A DNA stretch of 64,000 bases from Sambucus nigra (Eukaryota > Streptophyta > Magnoliopsida > Dipsacales > Adoxaceae): the NCBI GenBank assembly GCA_949130495.1, contig OX422207.1, forward strand, positions 368,487,868 to 368,551,867, in the 5' to 3' direction. Of this stretch, positions 23,136 through 33,008 are shown piece by piece; position 1 is the stretch's first letter, and the number at the start of each line of letters is the position of its first letter. Under the pieces are notes generated by a model. The model ran no database searches and had not been told where the DNA came from. It saw only the letters and a program-made list of their open reading frames with translations. A program made the translations under genes and the position numbers.

Positions 23136-24570
23136 ATTTGAAATAGGTATGTTGTAAAAGGTACAATTTCAAATAATTAATTTATCAACTAATTAACATA
23201 TCATGCGAATTAAACCCTCTTTAATTTGAATAAAATTTTAATTTTACCGAATAAAATTATTTAGTCGAAATTACATGTAAGTGGTGATTAATAGTGGAAG
23301 CAATTAAAATAGTTACACAAGCACACAAGAATTTTAGAGTGAAAACCCAACCCATATACGAGTCCACTAATACTAATATGAAGTTTTATATGAGTTAGAA
23401 GGACTTAAACACGACAATAATAACCGTCATGATGTCAATCACTTGTGTTCTAGTCCTTTGCCTCTACCTGTACTAGTGACTGTTGCCCTAGTTCAAGAAA
23501 CTGAACATCCTCTAAGCTCTCAGTATACAACAATCTTGGTTGTAAACGATCCTCCCATAAGTAATCCAACGCATTATCTTCGCCTACATGAATCATATTG
23601 GATGTAGAAAATTTTAAGGAATTTGTAAATCTAGAGTTTACTTTGATAGCTTGAAGCTGATAGGATCTTATAAACATAAAGGGATTTTCGAAACCAAATT
23701 AGGGTTTGGGAAAAGCTCGACTTTGTACCTTGAAAGATCTGTTTGAAGGTGTTTAAATAGTTCAACATTGATAGAAAACCAATAAAACACGTTTTTTATG
23801 TTTGAAGACCTCGTTCGAACTAGGGAGCCCTCGTTTGAATGAGAGCTTTCAAATGAGAGGTTCTCATTTTTTCCCAAATGAGGGTAATTTTTTGAAGTCG
23901 GCGGGCCATTGTTAAAAATCATCTTCGATCGAGGGAACATCATTTGATATTTGTTTTCGATCGAGATTCACTGTCTTAAAAATTAGTCTCTCGTTCGAAG
24001 CCATCTTCGATCGAGGGTGACCTCATGCGAACGAGGTCAACGATTTCCAAGCCTTGTTCAAATTTTGTTAAAAAACAGTTGAAAGAGTCTTTTCCATATT
24101 TTATTTGATCAAAGTCTTGTACAATCACTTCCTAGAAATAAGTACACTATAATGAAATACAAAACTATGAAAACCTTTACATTTACCAAATCTCTTATAT
24201 AGAATGAATTTGTTCGATCCGATACGGTAATCTCCATCGCAGTGCTTTGTCTCTTTGTCTTCACTTGATATTACATTACAACTCAATAGACTCGATGCAA
24301 AGACACTTCGACACAAAAATTTGTTTCGTAATTAAGTCAATACCAATAAAACCTAAAAATAGTGTAAAATATGTCCTTACAAAATTAAATTCATCCCAAT
24401 GCCATAATCAATATAAGGCCTACGTAGATTTTGAAGCTTCTAAGAAATATTATTTCATCCCCAAATATACTCTCCGACGTCACAAAAGTTCCCAAACTTG
24501 TTCAAAACACATTTCGCACCCAAAGATATCTCAAAATTATAGAAAATGTATAATTTGTTACTCCCCATTC
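23136..24570 (-). repeat. Presumed 5' LTR of the minus-strand copia element
   Basis: It follows the decayed primer site in the right orientation and contains no convincing gene. The block near 23325-23350 (CACAAGAATTTTAGAGTGAAAACCC-type) looks like a copia U5/R region. The right limit is not defined by a visible duplication; I set it before the poly-T at 24573. The short frames at 23450-23677, 23668-23943 and 24125-24316 have no recognisable domain. Confidence 0.45.
23805..24035. repeat. TCGTTCGAAC / TCGATCGAGG motif cluster in copia LTR
   Basis: CTCGTTCGAAC, CTCGTTTGAATGAG, TTCGATCGAGGG and related motifs recur at least seven times, separated by 20-50 bases. The style resembles the palindrome clusters of the gypsy LTRs although the surrounding DNA is unrelated. 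Confidence 0.65.
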
Positions 24571-25103
24571 TAAGGTTTTTTTTTTTTTTTTTTTTTTGTC
24601 AAGATCCATCATACGTGATCTATCTCGAATGTGAAATTTTTGAAGTAAAAATGATAAATTGAATGAAACTTGCGTAATAAACACGTCTCGAAATACCCTC
24701 TGGTGGTGTTTGTCTATCATGTAAAACACGTGTTGAGTAGACAAATACATTGTAAAAAGACGTTGAAACATTTGATAAAAAAATTACATGAATTGTATGA
24801 TATAGATTCTGGACTAATAAGAAAGACAATGAGAGAGCCCTTTGGTCTACTATTCTGGCATTCCATATTTCTCAATTATTCTATACATAAAGGTTCATCT
24901 TTTTCCAACTCCACTTTTGAAAATAAATGTGCCTTCTAATTCATGTCCCTCCTTCTCCAGCTATTACTCTCTCCCTTTTTTCCTCTCTCTCTCTCTCTCT
25001 GTGTGTGTGTGTTTATATATATATATATATAGCTGAGAATATCATCAGCAAGTGATAATACAATACCAACCTCACAACAACATCAACAACACACGCAGGA
25101 AGC
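24571..25103 (+). promoter_or_regulatory. Upstream region of the MYB gene
   Basis: Non-repetitive AT-rich DNA with a poly-T run (24573-24597). A composite microsatellite runs from 24982 to 25031: (CT)n, (GT)n, then (TA)n, ending 72 bases before the start codon. The TA part could serve as the TATA region, and the CA/AC-rich leader (25060-25100) fits a plant 5' UTR. The short frames at 24247-25036 are not credible genes. Exact start site cannot be told from sequence. Confidence 0.5.
24982..25031. repeat. Composite (CT)n(GT)n(TA)n microsatellite in the MYB promoter
   Basis: CT from 24982 to 25000, GT to 25012, TA to 25031. CT tracts near plant transcription starts are common core-promoter features. 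The same three-part order appears in the LTRs of element A (3489-3531 and 21592-21660). Confidence 0.85.
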
Positions 25104-25242
25104 ATGGGGAGAGCACCTTGCTGTGACAAAGCCAATGTGAAAAAAGGGCCTTGGTCACCCGATGAAGATAATAAACTCAAGTCCTACATCGATACCCACG
25201 GCACCGGCGGCAACTGGATTGCCTTACCCCAAAAAATAGGTA

Positions 25243-25324
<82 letters not shown>

Positions 25325-26296
25325 ATTCGGCTCCAACATGTAACATCATTTTAACTTAGTAAAGTGACATGATAATCATATAACTATTTTTATTCAGGCC
25401 TTAAGAGGTGCGGTAAGAGTTGTCGTCTTAGATGGTTGAATTATCTCCGCCCAAATCTCAAGCATGGAGGTTTTTCAGAGGAAGAAGATAACATAATTTG
25501 TAGTCTCTACATGAGCATTGGAAGCAGGTAATAAAATTCACTAATAATTCCTCTTTTTTTTTGTCTATTTATCTGAATGTTAATTTATGTCACATTATCG
25601 AAAGGTTCACAAAAATTAACCATGTTTGTCAATCAATTCTCTCAAAGAAATTAATTATTTTTAACTATTCTTAGCCTTCTCTAATTAATGTTGTTAATAA
25701 AATTAAGGTGGTCCATAATAGCGGCACAATTACCGGGACGAACCGATAATGATATTAAAAACTACTGGAACACAAGGCTGAAGAAAAAGCTACTAGGCAA
25801 GCAACGTAAGGTGAAGCAGGATATGAAGAGAGAGAATGAGAATAATTTCATGGCTGTTGGCGAGGCAATCAATTTATACAGTCCTTACTGGCCGGAGCTA
25901 CCTTTGGCCACGTCAGCTGTTAACTTCGGCCAAGAAACCCATGATCTCAAGGACCAAACATCAATCAAGAACATAATCTACGGTAATCATTCTCAATACC
26001 CTAGTTGCAATATTATCTCCACCCAAGACCAACTATATGGGAATCCCATAAACTACACTTCATCTCAGTTTCAAGAATTTGAAGAACTCAAGTATTACCC
26101 AGTTGAACTTGATAATATAGTCTACTGTAACCCCCAGCAAGTGGAGAGTTTCTCTGGTGTTGATATGGTCATTAATGGTAGCAATACTGGAAGTAGTTCA
26201 ACAGAGAGTAGTTGGGGAGATATGAGTTCTCTTGGTTGCCCTCCAATGGCCTCCAATTACGCGTTTGAAGAGTCCAGGTACCTGGGGTTGCAATAA
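25104..26296 (+). CDS. R2R3-MYB transcription factor, subgroup 14 (RAX / MYB36 / MYB68 / MYB84 type)
   Basis: Three exons: 25104-25239, 25398-25527 and 25708-26296, all with GT-AG introns, giving 284 residues. The protein starts [20 protein letters not shown]2 has Trp at residues 17, 38 and 58; R3 has Phe71, Trp90 and Trp109. [20 protein letters not shown] and [20 protein letters not shown] are the DNA-contact helices. Exon 2 is exactly 130 bp and introns split Gly46 and Arg89, the canonical R2R3 layout. The extra residue in GTGGNW and the GKQRK after R3 place it in subgroup 14, nearest MYB36/68/84. Family members act in the nucleus on axillary-meristem or root endodermis/pericycle development; which role applies here cannot be told. 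The bHLH-contact signature in R3 is absent. The acidic, Ser-rich C-terminus ends near SRYLGLQ. No break is seen. Confidence 0.95.
25246..25320. repeat. (TA)n microsatellite in MYB intron 1
   Basis: About 37 uninterrupted TA dinucleotides begin six bases after the intron 1 donor and fill almost half of the 158-base intron. Probably length-variable between individuals. Confidence 0.95.
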
Positions 26297-27648
26297 CAGC
26301 ATTGTACGTAGGTATATGGTGGTGTCAAATTCTTACTAGTACATTATTGGACTCGGAAATTTGTTTGTTTTACACCATCGCTTTCATTTATCGTTTTCCT
26401 TCTTCTGACTAGTAATATACTCTCATATTTGTTTGATTTGCATGTGTATTGTTTTTTGTATACTAGGTTTTCTTCTTCTTGTTTTTGTTTCCAATACATC
26501 AATTTCAAGTTATTCATACTTAATGGGGAATTGTAGGTGCGTAAAAAATGGAGATAGATGCTATTAGTCTATTTTAGCGTCCGATTTTATCACCATTTTG
26601 ATAGCTCTTTTGGTTCAAGTTTGTTTAGTTTCGGGGAAATCGAATTGGTCAATTCACATAAACTACGATTTGAAGAAATTAAAACCAAATATTTATGTGT
26701 CAATTAATGATTGCTTTTGATCATCGACTGAGCAACCCCCCCCCCCCCCCCACCCCCACCCCCCTCCCTCTCGTGATTTTCCAAAAAAAAAAGATTTTTT
26801 TTTATATTATGTCTAAAAATAGAAAGTTAGGTGCATAAATAATAAGATTTTTACTATTTTAGGGTAAAAATAATGTAATAAGTATGTACAAAACTCTAAT
26901 TAAAGTCATAATTTGTATAAAAATAAAATTAATTCCCAAAAAATCGCCTCGAAAGCTCCCGCCCCCGAACCCTACAGCAATCAAAACTTTTGCCCCACTG
27001 ACCACCTGGATCGGTCACTGTTTTTTATGGCATATAAAATAAATAAATAGTTTTCAAAATGGTGGGCTAACAAATTTGTATTCCACCACATATCCTTTTT
27101 CTAATGTTAGAAATCAACAATATATATTTCACGAAACCACAAAATTTTAACCAAACTAGTGAGCGTGCATTGGTGGTTTGATGTCTGTGACTGCTCACCA
27201 GATGCATATTTAGTCTCAAAATAAATGTTTTTATTTGAAAGTTAAATACTCTAAAACAAAAATTTCATCAAGTTCATTTTCTTTTCAGAAAATTTAGATG
27301 ACTTGAATTGGTACACGACTTATTTTATTAATATTCAATTTCATGAAATGAAATTATTTAGAACTTAAAAAAAAAAGATATGTCATAAATTCGCAAATCC
27401 TAAACAGAAAATTGTGATTCTTAATTTGTGATGGATTGAAAAAGTCATCAATGTCAAGTTGCCAGTTGCTTAAAAGATCAAATTCTTCCGAGCAACCATA
27501 TAGAATAGATTGCAAATTAATTGCACTTGCATTAAAGGAGCTGTAAGGACAAAGTTTGAACTCTGATTCTTGAACCCAAAGGTTTGATACTATGCGAAGT
27601 GCTGATAGCACGGATATTATTAAATTTAAATATTAATTATTATTATCA

Positions 27649-27683
<35 letters not shown>

Positions 27684-28616
27684 TGTTTTGAAACACACTG
27701 CCTGAAATGTGTATATCACAAAGTTCCTTTGAAGCCTCCATGAGAGGGGTAGTAAAGTTGGAAAGGTGCTTTGACGTTTTGGCGGCAACTTGCTCGGCTC
27801 TAGTAGGTAGGGCATAAAACCTGGCTGCACTCCTTTATTGTTATCTTGATGTTTTTAATCAGAATGAGAAGGAGCAGTGAAAGCATATGGTATGCATCAG
27901 TCCATCGTATGTGGTTCCAAATTAAACAGATAAAACTCTAGTGGCTGATTGCTACCAATTTTATAAGCATCTCAGTGGGATGCTTGCGTTAATTTCATAG
28001 CCAAAAGCAGATGTAGACCAAATTTAATGCCATGAATTACATTAAATATTGAACATTGAAAAGTCCAAGACCGAGAGGACAAATGGTAAATAGTGTGATG
28101 AAGAGGTCTGTCTCCATGTAGGAATTTCATAAAAAACGTTCTGGTGATATGAATGATACAAACAAACAAAGCATGCTCGCCACGACGTCCATTGTTTTCC
28201 GACCAAATTCCAAGATTTGTTCTCCGAAAATTAAACGTAGAAATAACTTGAACAAGAAAATTCAAAATTGAAAAAAATTCTTCAGAGTTGTGAAGGATTA
28301 ATTCAAGGCCAGCCAAAAATCGTAAATTCTGTAAGGCTATAATTTTTAACTTTTTTGTTTCATGGAACAAATAACAATTCTTGTTCGAATAATTATTATC
28401 AAGGAAAATATAAAATAAAAAAGAAGAACAATTCCCAATATATACAGTAGTATAACTTAATAGGTTTTTCGGCAAGTCTATAATGATCAAGGCATCAAAT
28501 ACACCAAATTTAAAATAAGGTGAAGAGGGGATTCATTTCCACGACTAAAGAGTCAAAGGAAATAAATAGAAAATTACTCCTCAATCGACAAAGCAATGAA
28601 TTCTGTGAGATAATAT
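26297..28616. other. MYB downstream region, no recognisable gene
   Basis: AT-rich intergenic DNA. It holds a C-run at 26736-26764 and an (ATT)n tract at about 27633-27682. On the minus strand, 27972-28490 is open for 172 codons, but it has no known motif and a very Leu/Ile/Phe-rich composition. At 27690-27835, one minus-strand frame (containing ARFYALPTRAEQVAAKTSKH) looks more protein-like than random AT-rich DNA, but it is short and I cannot name it. Either could be a gene relic; neither is supported well enough to call. Confidence 0.5.
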
Positions 28617-29555
28617 TGTTGGGATTTTTTTTTTAAAACCATATAATTTTTTTTTATTAATAAATGATTGTCATATTTATTTTGAAATTAGAACCATGTT
28701 TGTGAGAATACTTTATATTTACTTTTAAATATATTGCTTCATATGTATATCGATCAATGGTACTCAATTGGAATTTCGATGAGCCGTGGTCGGTTTGATC
28801 ACCCGAGATCGGAATTCCGGTTCTAGTACTACTGAATGGTTCACAATCTAGATAGGGAGTTGACATTATATTGGAACGACTGTGATACAATCTAAGTAGT
28901 TTATCTCAAACTACAAGAACTCGTATGATGGTTCAAAAACTTGTATGATAGTTCATAAGAGGATTGTGATCGAAACATCGAGGAATATATTGAACAGGAC
29001 CACCAGTGAGATTTGGGTCTAAGGGTTGTCTGGATTAGATTTAACTAATCTCACATCATTAACAAATGGTGCATAGATTCTTAATCTCGAGAATTATGAG
29101 GATTGAAATGCTTGTATGATTGTCACTTTAATTTTTATTGGTGCGATTTGATCTTAGATGAATAAAATAATCCCCTCATATTGAGATATAGTTATGTGAG
29201 TAGGTCTGAGATCATAATTCAGAGGAATCTGCATTCAGAAAGACCTTTGATTGCGATACCTTCTTTATAGACGTATAAGATTTGTTTCGACCGGTTAAAC
29301 CTGATCAGTGGATTATGTTATAATCCAGTGGAGTAACAAAATAAGTTAAGTTTGAGATTCAAAGATTTGATTAGATATTGCTTAAAGTCAATTAGCATCA
29401 AATTGATTTGACCAAGTGGGTATCAGAAGCTTAATGCGGGGAATCATATTGTGCGTCATTATAAACTTTGCAAATAAGACCTCATTATAACCAAGTGATT
29501 TGTGATCTAATTAAATTGGAGTGCAATCATAATTATTTAGTGAGATTAATTATTT
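28617..29555 (+). repeat. Candidate LTR plus primer site of an interrupted retroelement
   Basis: TGTTGGGATTTTTTTTTTAA at 28617 resembles a common plant LTR start. About 790 bases later, GTGGGTATCAGAAGCTTAATG (29417-29437) looks like a decayed tRNA-Met primer site followed by a leader. This would be a 5' LTR and the first internal bases of an element cut by gypsy C at 29556. The LTR end is unclear and the other LTR, if it exists, lies beyond the window. An ordinary intergenic origin cannot be excluded. Confidence 0.35.
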
Positions 29556-29870
29556 TGACACCCCATATATTTAAATAACGGGTGATCAATCCTCTACTAA
29601 AATAAAATAAGAGTCTCATTGGATTCATTCTTAGCATCACTGTCAAAAATATTTTACTTACTAATAACCTATTAGGCATGATGTCAAATTTAAAACTTTT
29701 TAACTTACTTATACAAAATTTTCATTCACATAACCAACCATGCAATTAATGAAACACACACTTATTGACAAAAATAAATTAATAGATAACTATAGGTAAA
29801 CATTCATAATACAATTATCCAACTAACTGAAAGGAAAGCATCTAAATAAAATAAATGCCAACAAACTAGG
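29556..29870 (-). repeat. Left (3') LTR of C, part 1
   Basis: The LTR end segment aligns with 53929-54242 in the right LTR, including ACGGGTGATCAATCC and ACCTATTAGGC. Interrupted by D at 29871; the last five bases CTAGG are duplicated at 39550-39554. The right LTR shows the uninterrupted site near 54238-54246. Confidence 0.85.
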
Positions 29871-31008
29871 TGTAACACCACGCATTTTTAATGATTTAAA
29901 TAATTATGTGATTAATTATTTTTGTTGGATTAATTGAACTAAAATGCGAGAATTTAATTGTTAACTAATCCGAATTAAAATAATTATTTACTACCGTGCC
30001 AAGGGTTAATACTTATTATTGAGAATTATTGAATATTACTGTGTGATATGTAATATGGAATGATAATATTTGATAAATTGTCGGAAGTGAGAAATACAAC
30101 AGTTTGGTAATTTAAGTCCGACGCGTGTATGAGTCGTGTCGAGACTAATTGACTGGGATAAAAAGAAAAATTATTTTTATTAACTCATATGGTCATTTCG
30201 AGTTCACCATTGAGTTCGGAATGGTCTAGATAGTCAAAAAAAATATCCGGGTGTTTAGTTTGGGTCCTGGGGCAATTTTAGGCCTAACCGGCATCCCGAG
30301 AGGGCATTATGATAAATTGTATTTTTCGGTTTAATTAATGGACAAAAATTGGGAGTTATTTTATCAGCCAAGAAAAGTCTTTTAAGGTTGAGAGATACAT
30401 AAAGTTAAGAATGACTATAGAGGGTGTGAGGGAGAGACAATTTTCAAGAGGGAAGGCCAAATTATCACCACCTTGCACAACCACCACCACCAACGCGTAG
30501 ATCGAGAAGAGAGGAACGCGTATATACCAACATCAACAAAGGATTCAAGCCTTCAACTTAAGGAAAGTGTTTATTACTAGCTTTCTTTTAGCAATAATCA
30601 TACTCATGTTAGAGTAGGTGAAATTAATCATGATTTACATATTAATTGGATGAAATTTGGAGTTTAAATGATGATTAGAGGCCGGGATAATTAGTTGTTG
30701 ATATTCCTTCAAGTATGTAGAGGATAAACTATGAAATTGAATCATATATTGATGAACGAATCTGGGTTGATTAAGTTCTTGAATTGAAATTTTGGAAACT
30801 AGGGTTCATGTGAATTAATTTGGGATTTTTTTATAATTATGATGATTAATGACGAATTAATGATCCTAGGATGTTAGGAATGATTTATAACCTGCTATGT
30901 GTTGATGGATTTTAATGATGAGGCATTCGGTGTTGAATCTTAGAGGTTTTTAGGTTAAACAATGGTAGAAAACGCTGAAATGTTGTGTAGAAGACGAAAT
31001 AGTAGGTC

Positions 31009-31115
31009 TCGCGCGAAGTCACGCGAAGTCGTTCGAGCGAGATGGCATCTCGCGCGATGTCGCTCAAGCGACACATGACAGTCGTTCCAACAACATGCCA
31101 TCTGGTTCGAGCAAC
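31009..31115. repeat. CGCGCGA / GTTCGAGCGA palindrome-like cluster in 5' LTR of D
   Basis: TCGCGCGAAGTC, GTTCGAGCGAGATG, CTCGCGCGATGTCGCTC and TGGTTCGAGCAAC repeat with spacing of about 20-25 bases, 1138 bases into the LTR. The 3' LTR copy (37976-38070) sits at offset 1139. Confidence 0.8.
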
Positions 31116-31426
31116 AAAGTGAATTTCTGAGAATTTTCTTAGAGCCTAGTTTTGAGTTCATCGGTTTATTAGAGTGAGAGAAACTACCCGATGGTAAACT
31201 TAAACAAGACAGAATTTCGGGAAAAGTATGTGAGAATTAATACTTCAATTATTTCGGTATAGAGAGAATGTACCTTGGAGATTACGAGAGAGATAGTAAT
31301 CTAAATATTTATACTATACATAGTGTTAAGAATAAAATACGTATAAGAAGTGTCTATGTAGGTTGGGGAAATAACTATAAATTTTAATAGGACGAGTGTA
31401 TGCCTATTATGCGATATTATTGCCAA

Positions 31427-31811
31427 GAGCACTAATGGGTGATAACCCAGGGGTGCAAGAATCTTATAATTAAGCGCACTAATGAGTGATAACTTGGGAG
31501 TGCAGAAACTCTATTGTAAAGTGTACTAATGGGTGATAACCCGGGAGTACAAGGATATTATTGTTAGGTGTGCTAATGGGTGATAACTTGGGGGTATAAG
31601 TATGATTATTGTTAGGCGCACTAATGGGTGATAACCCGAGGGTGATGGATTATTATTGATAGGTGCATTAATGGGTTCTAACCCGAGGATGCAGGATTCT
31701 CTTAATATGTGCACTAATGGGTGATAACCCGGGGGTGCTGGATTATTATTCATAGGTGCATTAATGGGTGCTAACTCGTGAATGTAGGATTTTCTTGATA
31801 GGTGCACTAAT

Positions 31812-31812
<1 letters not shown>
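31427..31812 (+). repeat. Tandem repeat, about 47-bp unit, eight copies plus a partial
   Basis: Each unit begins G(C/T)GCACTAATGGGTGATAAC with a following CCGGGGGTGCAGG-like part and an AT-rich spacer. Unit starts are near 31428, 31474, 31520, 31568, 31617, 31662, 31707, 31757 and 31801. The 3' LTR has a single unit at 38382-38413, so expansion is specific to this LTR. Confidence 0.9.

Positions 31813-31813
<1 letters not shown>

Positions 31814-31867
<54 letters not shown>
31814..31867. repeat. (TA)n microsatellite
   Basis: Uninterrupted TA repeats directly after the last partial 47-bp unit in the D 5' LTR. Confidence 0.95.
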
Positions 31868-31871
<4 letters not shown>

Positions 31872-32426
31872 TTATATATGAACTTGTAAATATTTCTACC
31901 GTGTGAAATTAGTAGACTTGTTAATAATAATAATCATTATATTGCGCTAAATGGTCTTAACCTAAGAGTGCAGGATTAGTGTACATATATAGGGATAATT
32001 AGACTATATATATATATATGAGTGTACCGGGGGAACTTTTTACTTTGTGAAACTAGTAGATAAAGTGGAAATGAGAAATAAAATAATCTTAGAGGATAAA
32101 AGATTAACCATTCGAACGGTGAATAATGAAACTTAGTATGTGAGATAAACTATTTGAATAGCATATTGTATGGGCGATACGGGAATACTACTAGTGAGCA
32201 TAGTTAGTATTAGTATGGTTTCTAACTAGTTAAACTGGGTGGTATAACTAGGGGGAGGTTAGATGTATGTTAGGCGTTCACAATAGATGAGAGGTGAGAA
32301 ACTCATATGAGAGTTCGATAACTAACATGCGTCTAAGACTTGTTTTAAGAACCAATTTTAAATACTTGTTAAATCATTTTTAAACCTCGGGCTCTGACCC
32401 GTTTCTTGTATCTCTTCTTTCTTTTG

Positions 32427-32427
<1 letters not shown>

Positions 32428-32496
<69 letters not shown>
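32428..32496. repeat. (TA)n microsatellite
   Basis: Lies between the CGGGCTCTGACCCG module and the CCACAAGAGTACC block, the same slot that holds (CT)n(GT)n(TA)n in element A. The D 3' LTR has a shorter version at about 39025-39052. Confidence 0.95.
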
Positions 32497-32505
<9 letters not shown>

Positions 32506-32996
32506 CGGGTCCCACAAGAGTACCAGAATTAAAGATTGGAGTGTCAGACGTGCTGCAGCTGTTGTGGAAGTTGTAGGTCCTTATAGTAGACGCATCTATC
32601 TTTTCCATTATGTTTAATCTAGACTTCTTATCTAGGGCATGTGTTGCCCACTTCTGGTTCCTTCATCAGAGATATTGTATTCAGTTTAGTTTATGGTGTG
32701 GAGTTTTGAACTGGGAGTTTTACCCAGTCTTATTTATTATAGTATTTGATTCATGTTCAGTAGTTTTTATATTCCTATGTGTGGTGAATGGTTTATATTT
32801 TAAGGCTGAATGAAAATGGATTTACTTGGTTTTACAAAAATTGGAAATATTTTGACACTTAGCTTAATTTTATATTAGGTGATTATTATGTTTAATTGTT
32901 TTCGACAGTGATGCTAAGAATGAACCAACTGAATATCCTATTTTAAATTGGTAAATGACTGATCACCCTATATTTAAATAGGTGGGGTGTCACAAC

Positions 32997-33008
32997 TGGT
33001 ATCAGAGA
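32997..33008 (+). promoter_or_regulatory. Primer binding site of gypsy D
   Basis: TGGTATCAGAGA, one base off the tRNA-Met complement, two bases after the LTR end. Confidence 0.85.

Larger units (their letters stand above)
29871..32994 (+). repeat. 5' LTR of gypsy D
   Basis: TGTAACACCACGC...GGTGTCACA. Contains the LTR modules GTTTAGTTTGGGTC (30256), CGGGCTCTGACCCG (32388) and GACAGTGATGCTA (32904). A palindrome cluster lies at 31009-31115, a roughly 47-bp tandem repeat at 31427-31812, and (TA)n tracts at 31814-31867 and 32428-32496. Confidence 0.9.

Noticed and set aside
24247..25036. Small frames between the copia LTR and the MYB gene
   Set aside because: Overlap on both strands, AT-rich, no domain; the region is better explained as promoter.
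31427..31812. Regular repeats that might suggest a CRISPR array
   Set aside because: Units are contiguous and degenerate along their whole length, with no unique spacers, and this is plant DNA inside an LTR.
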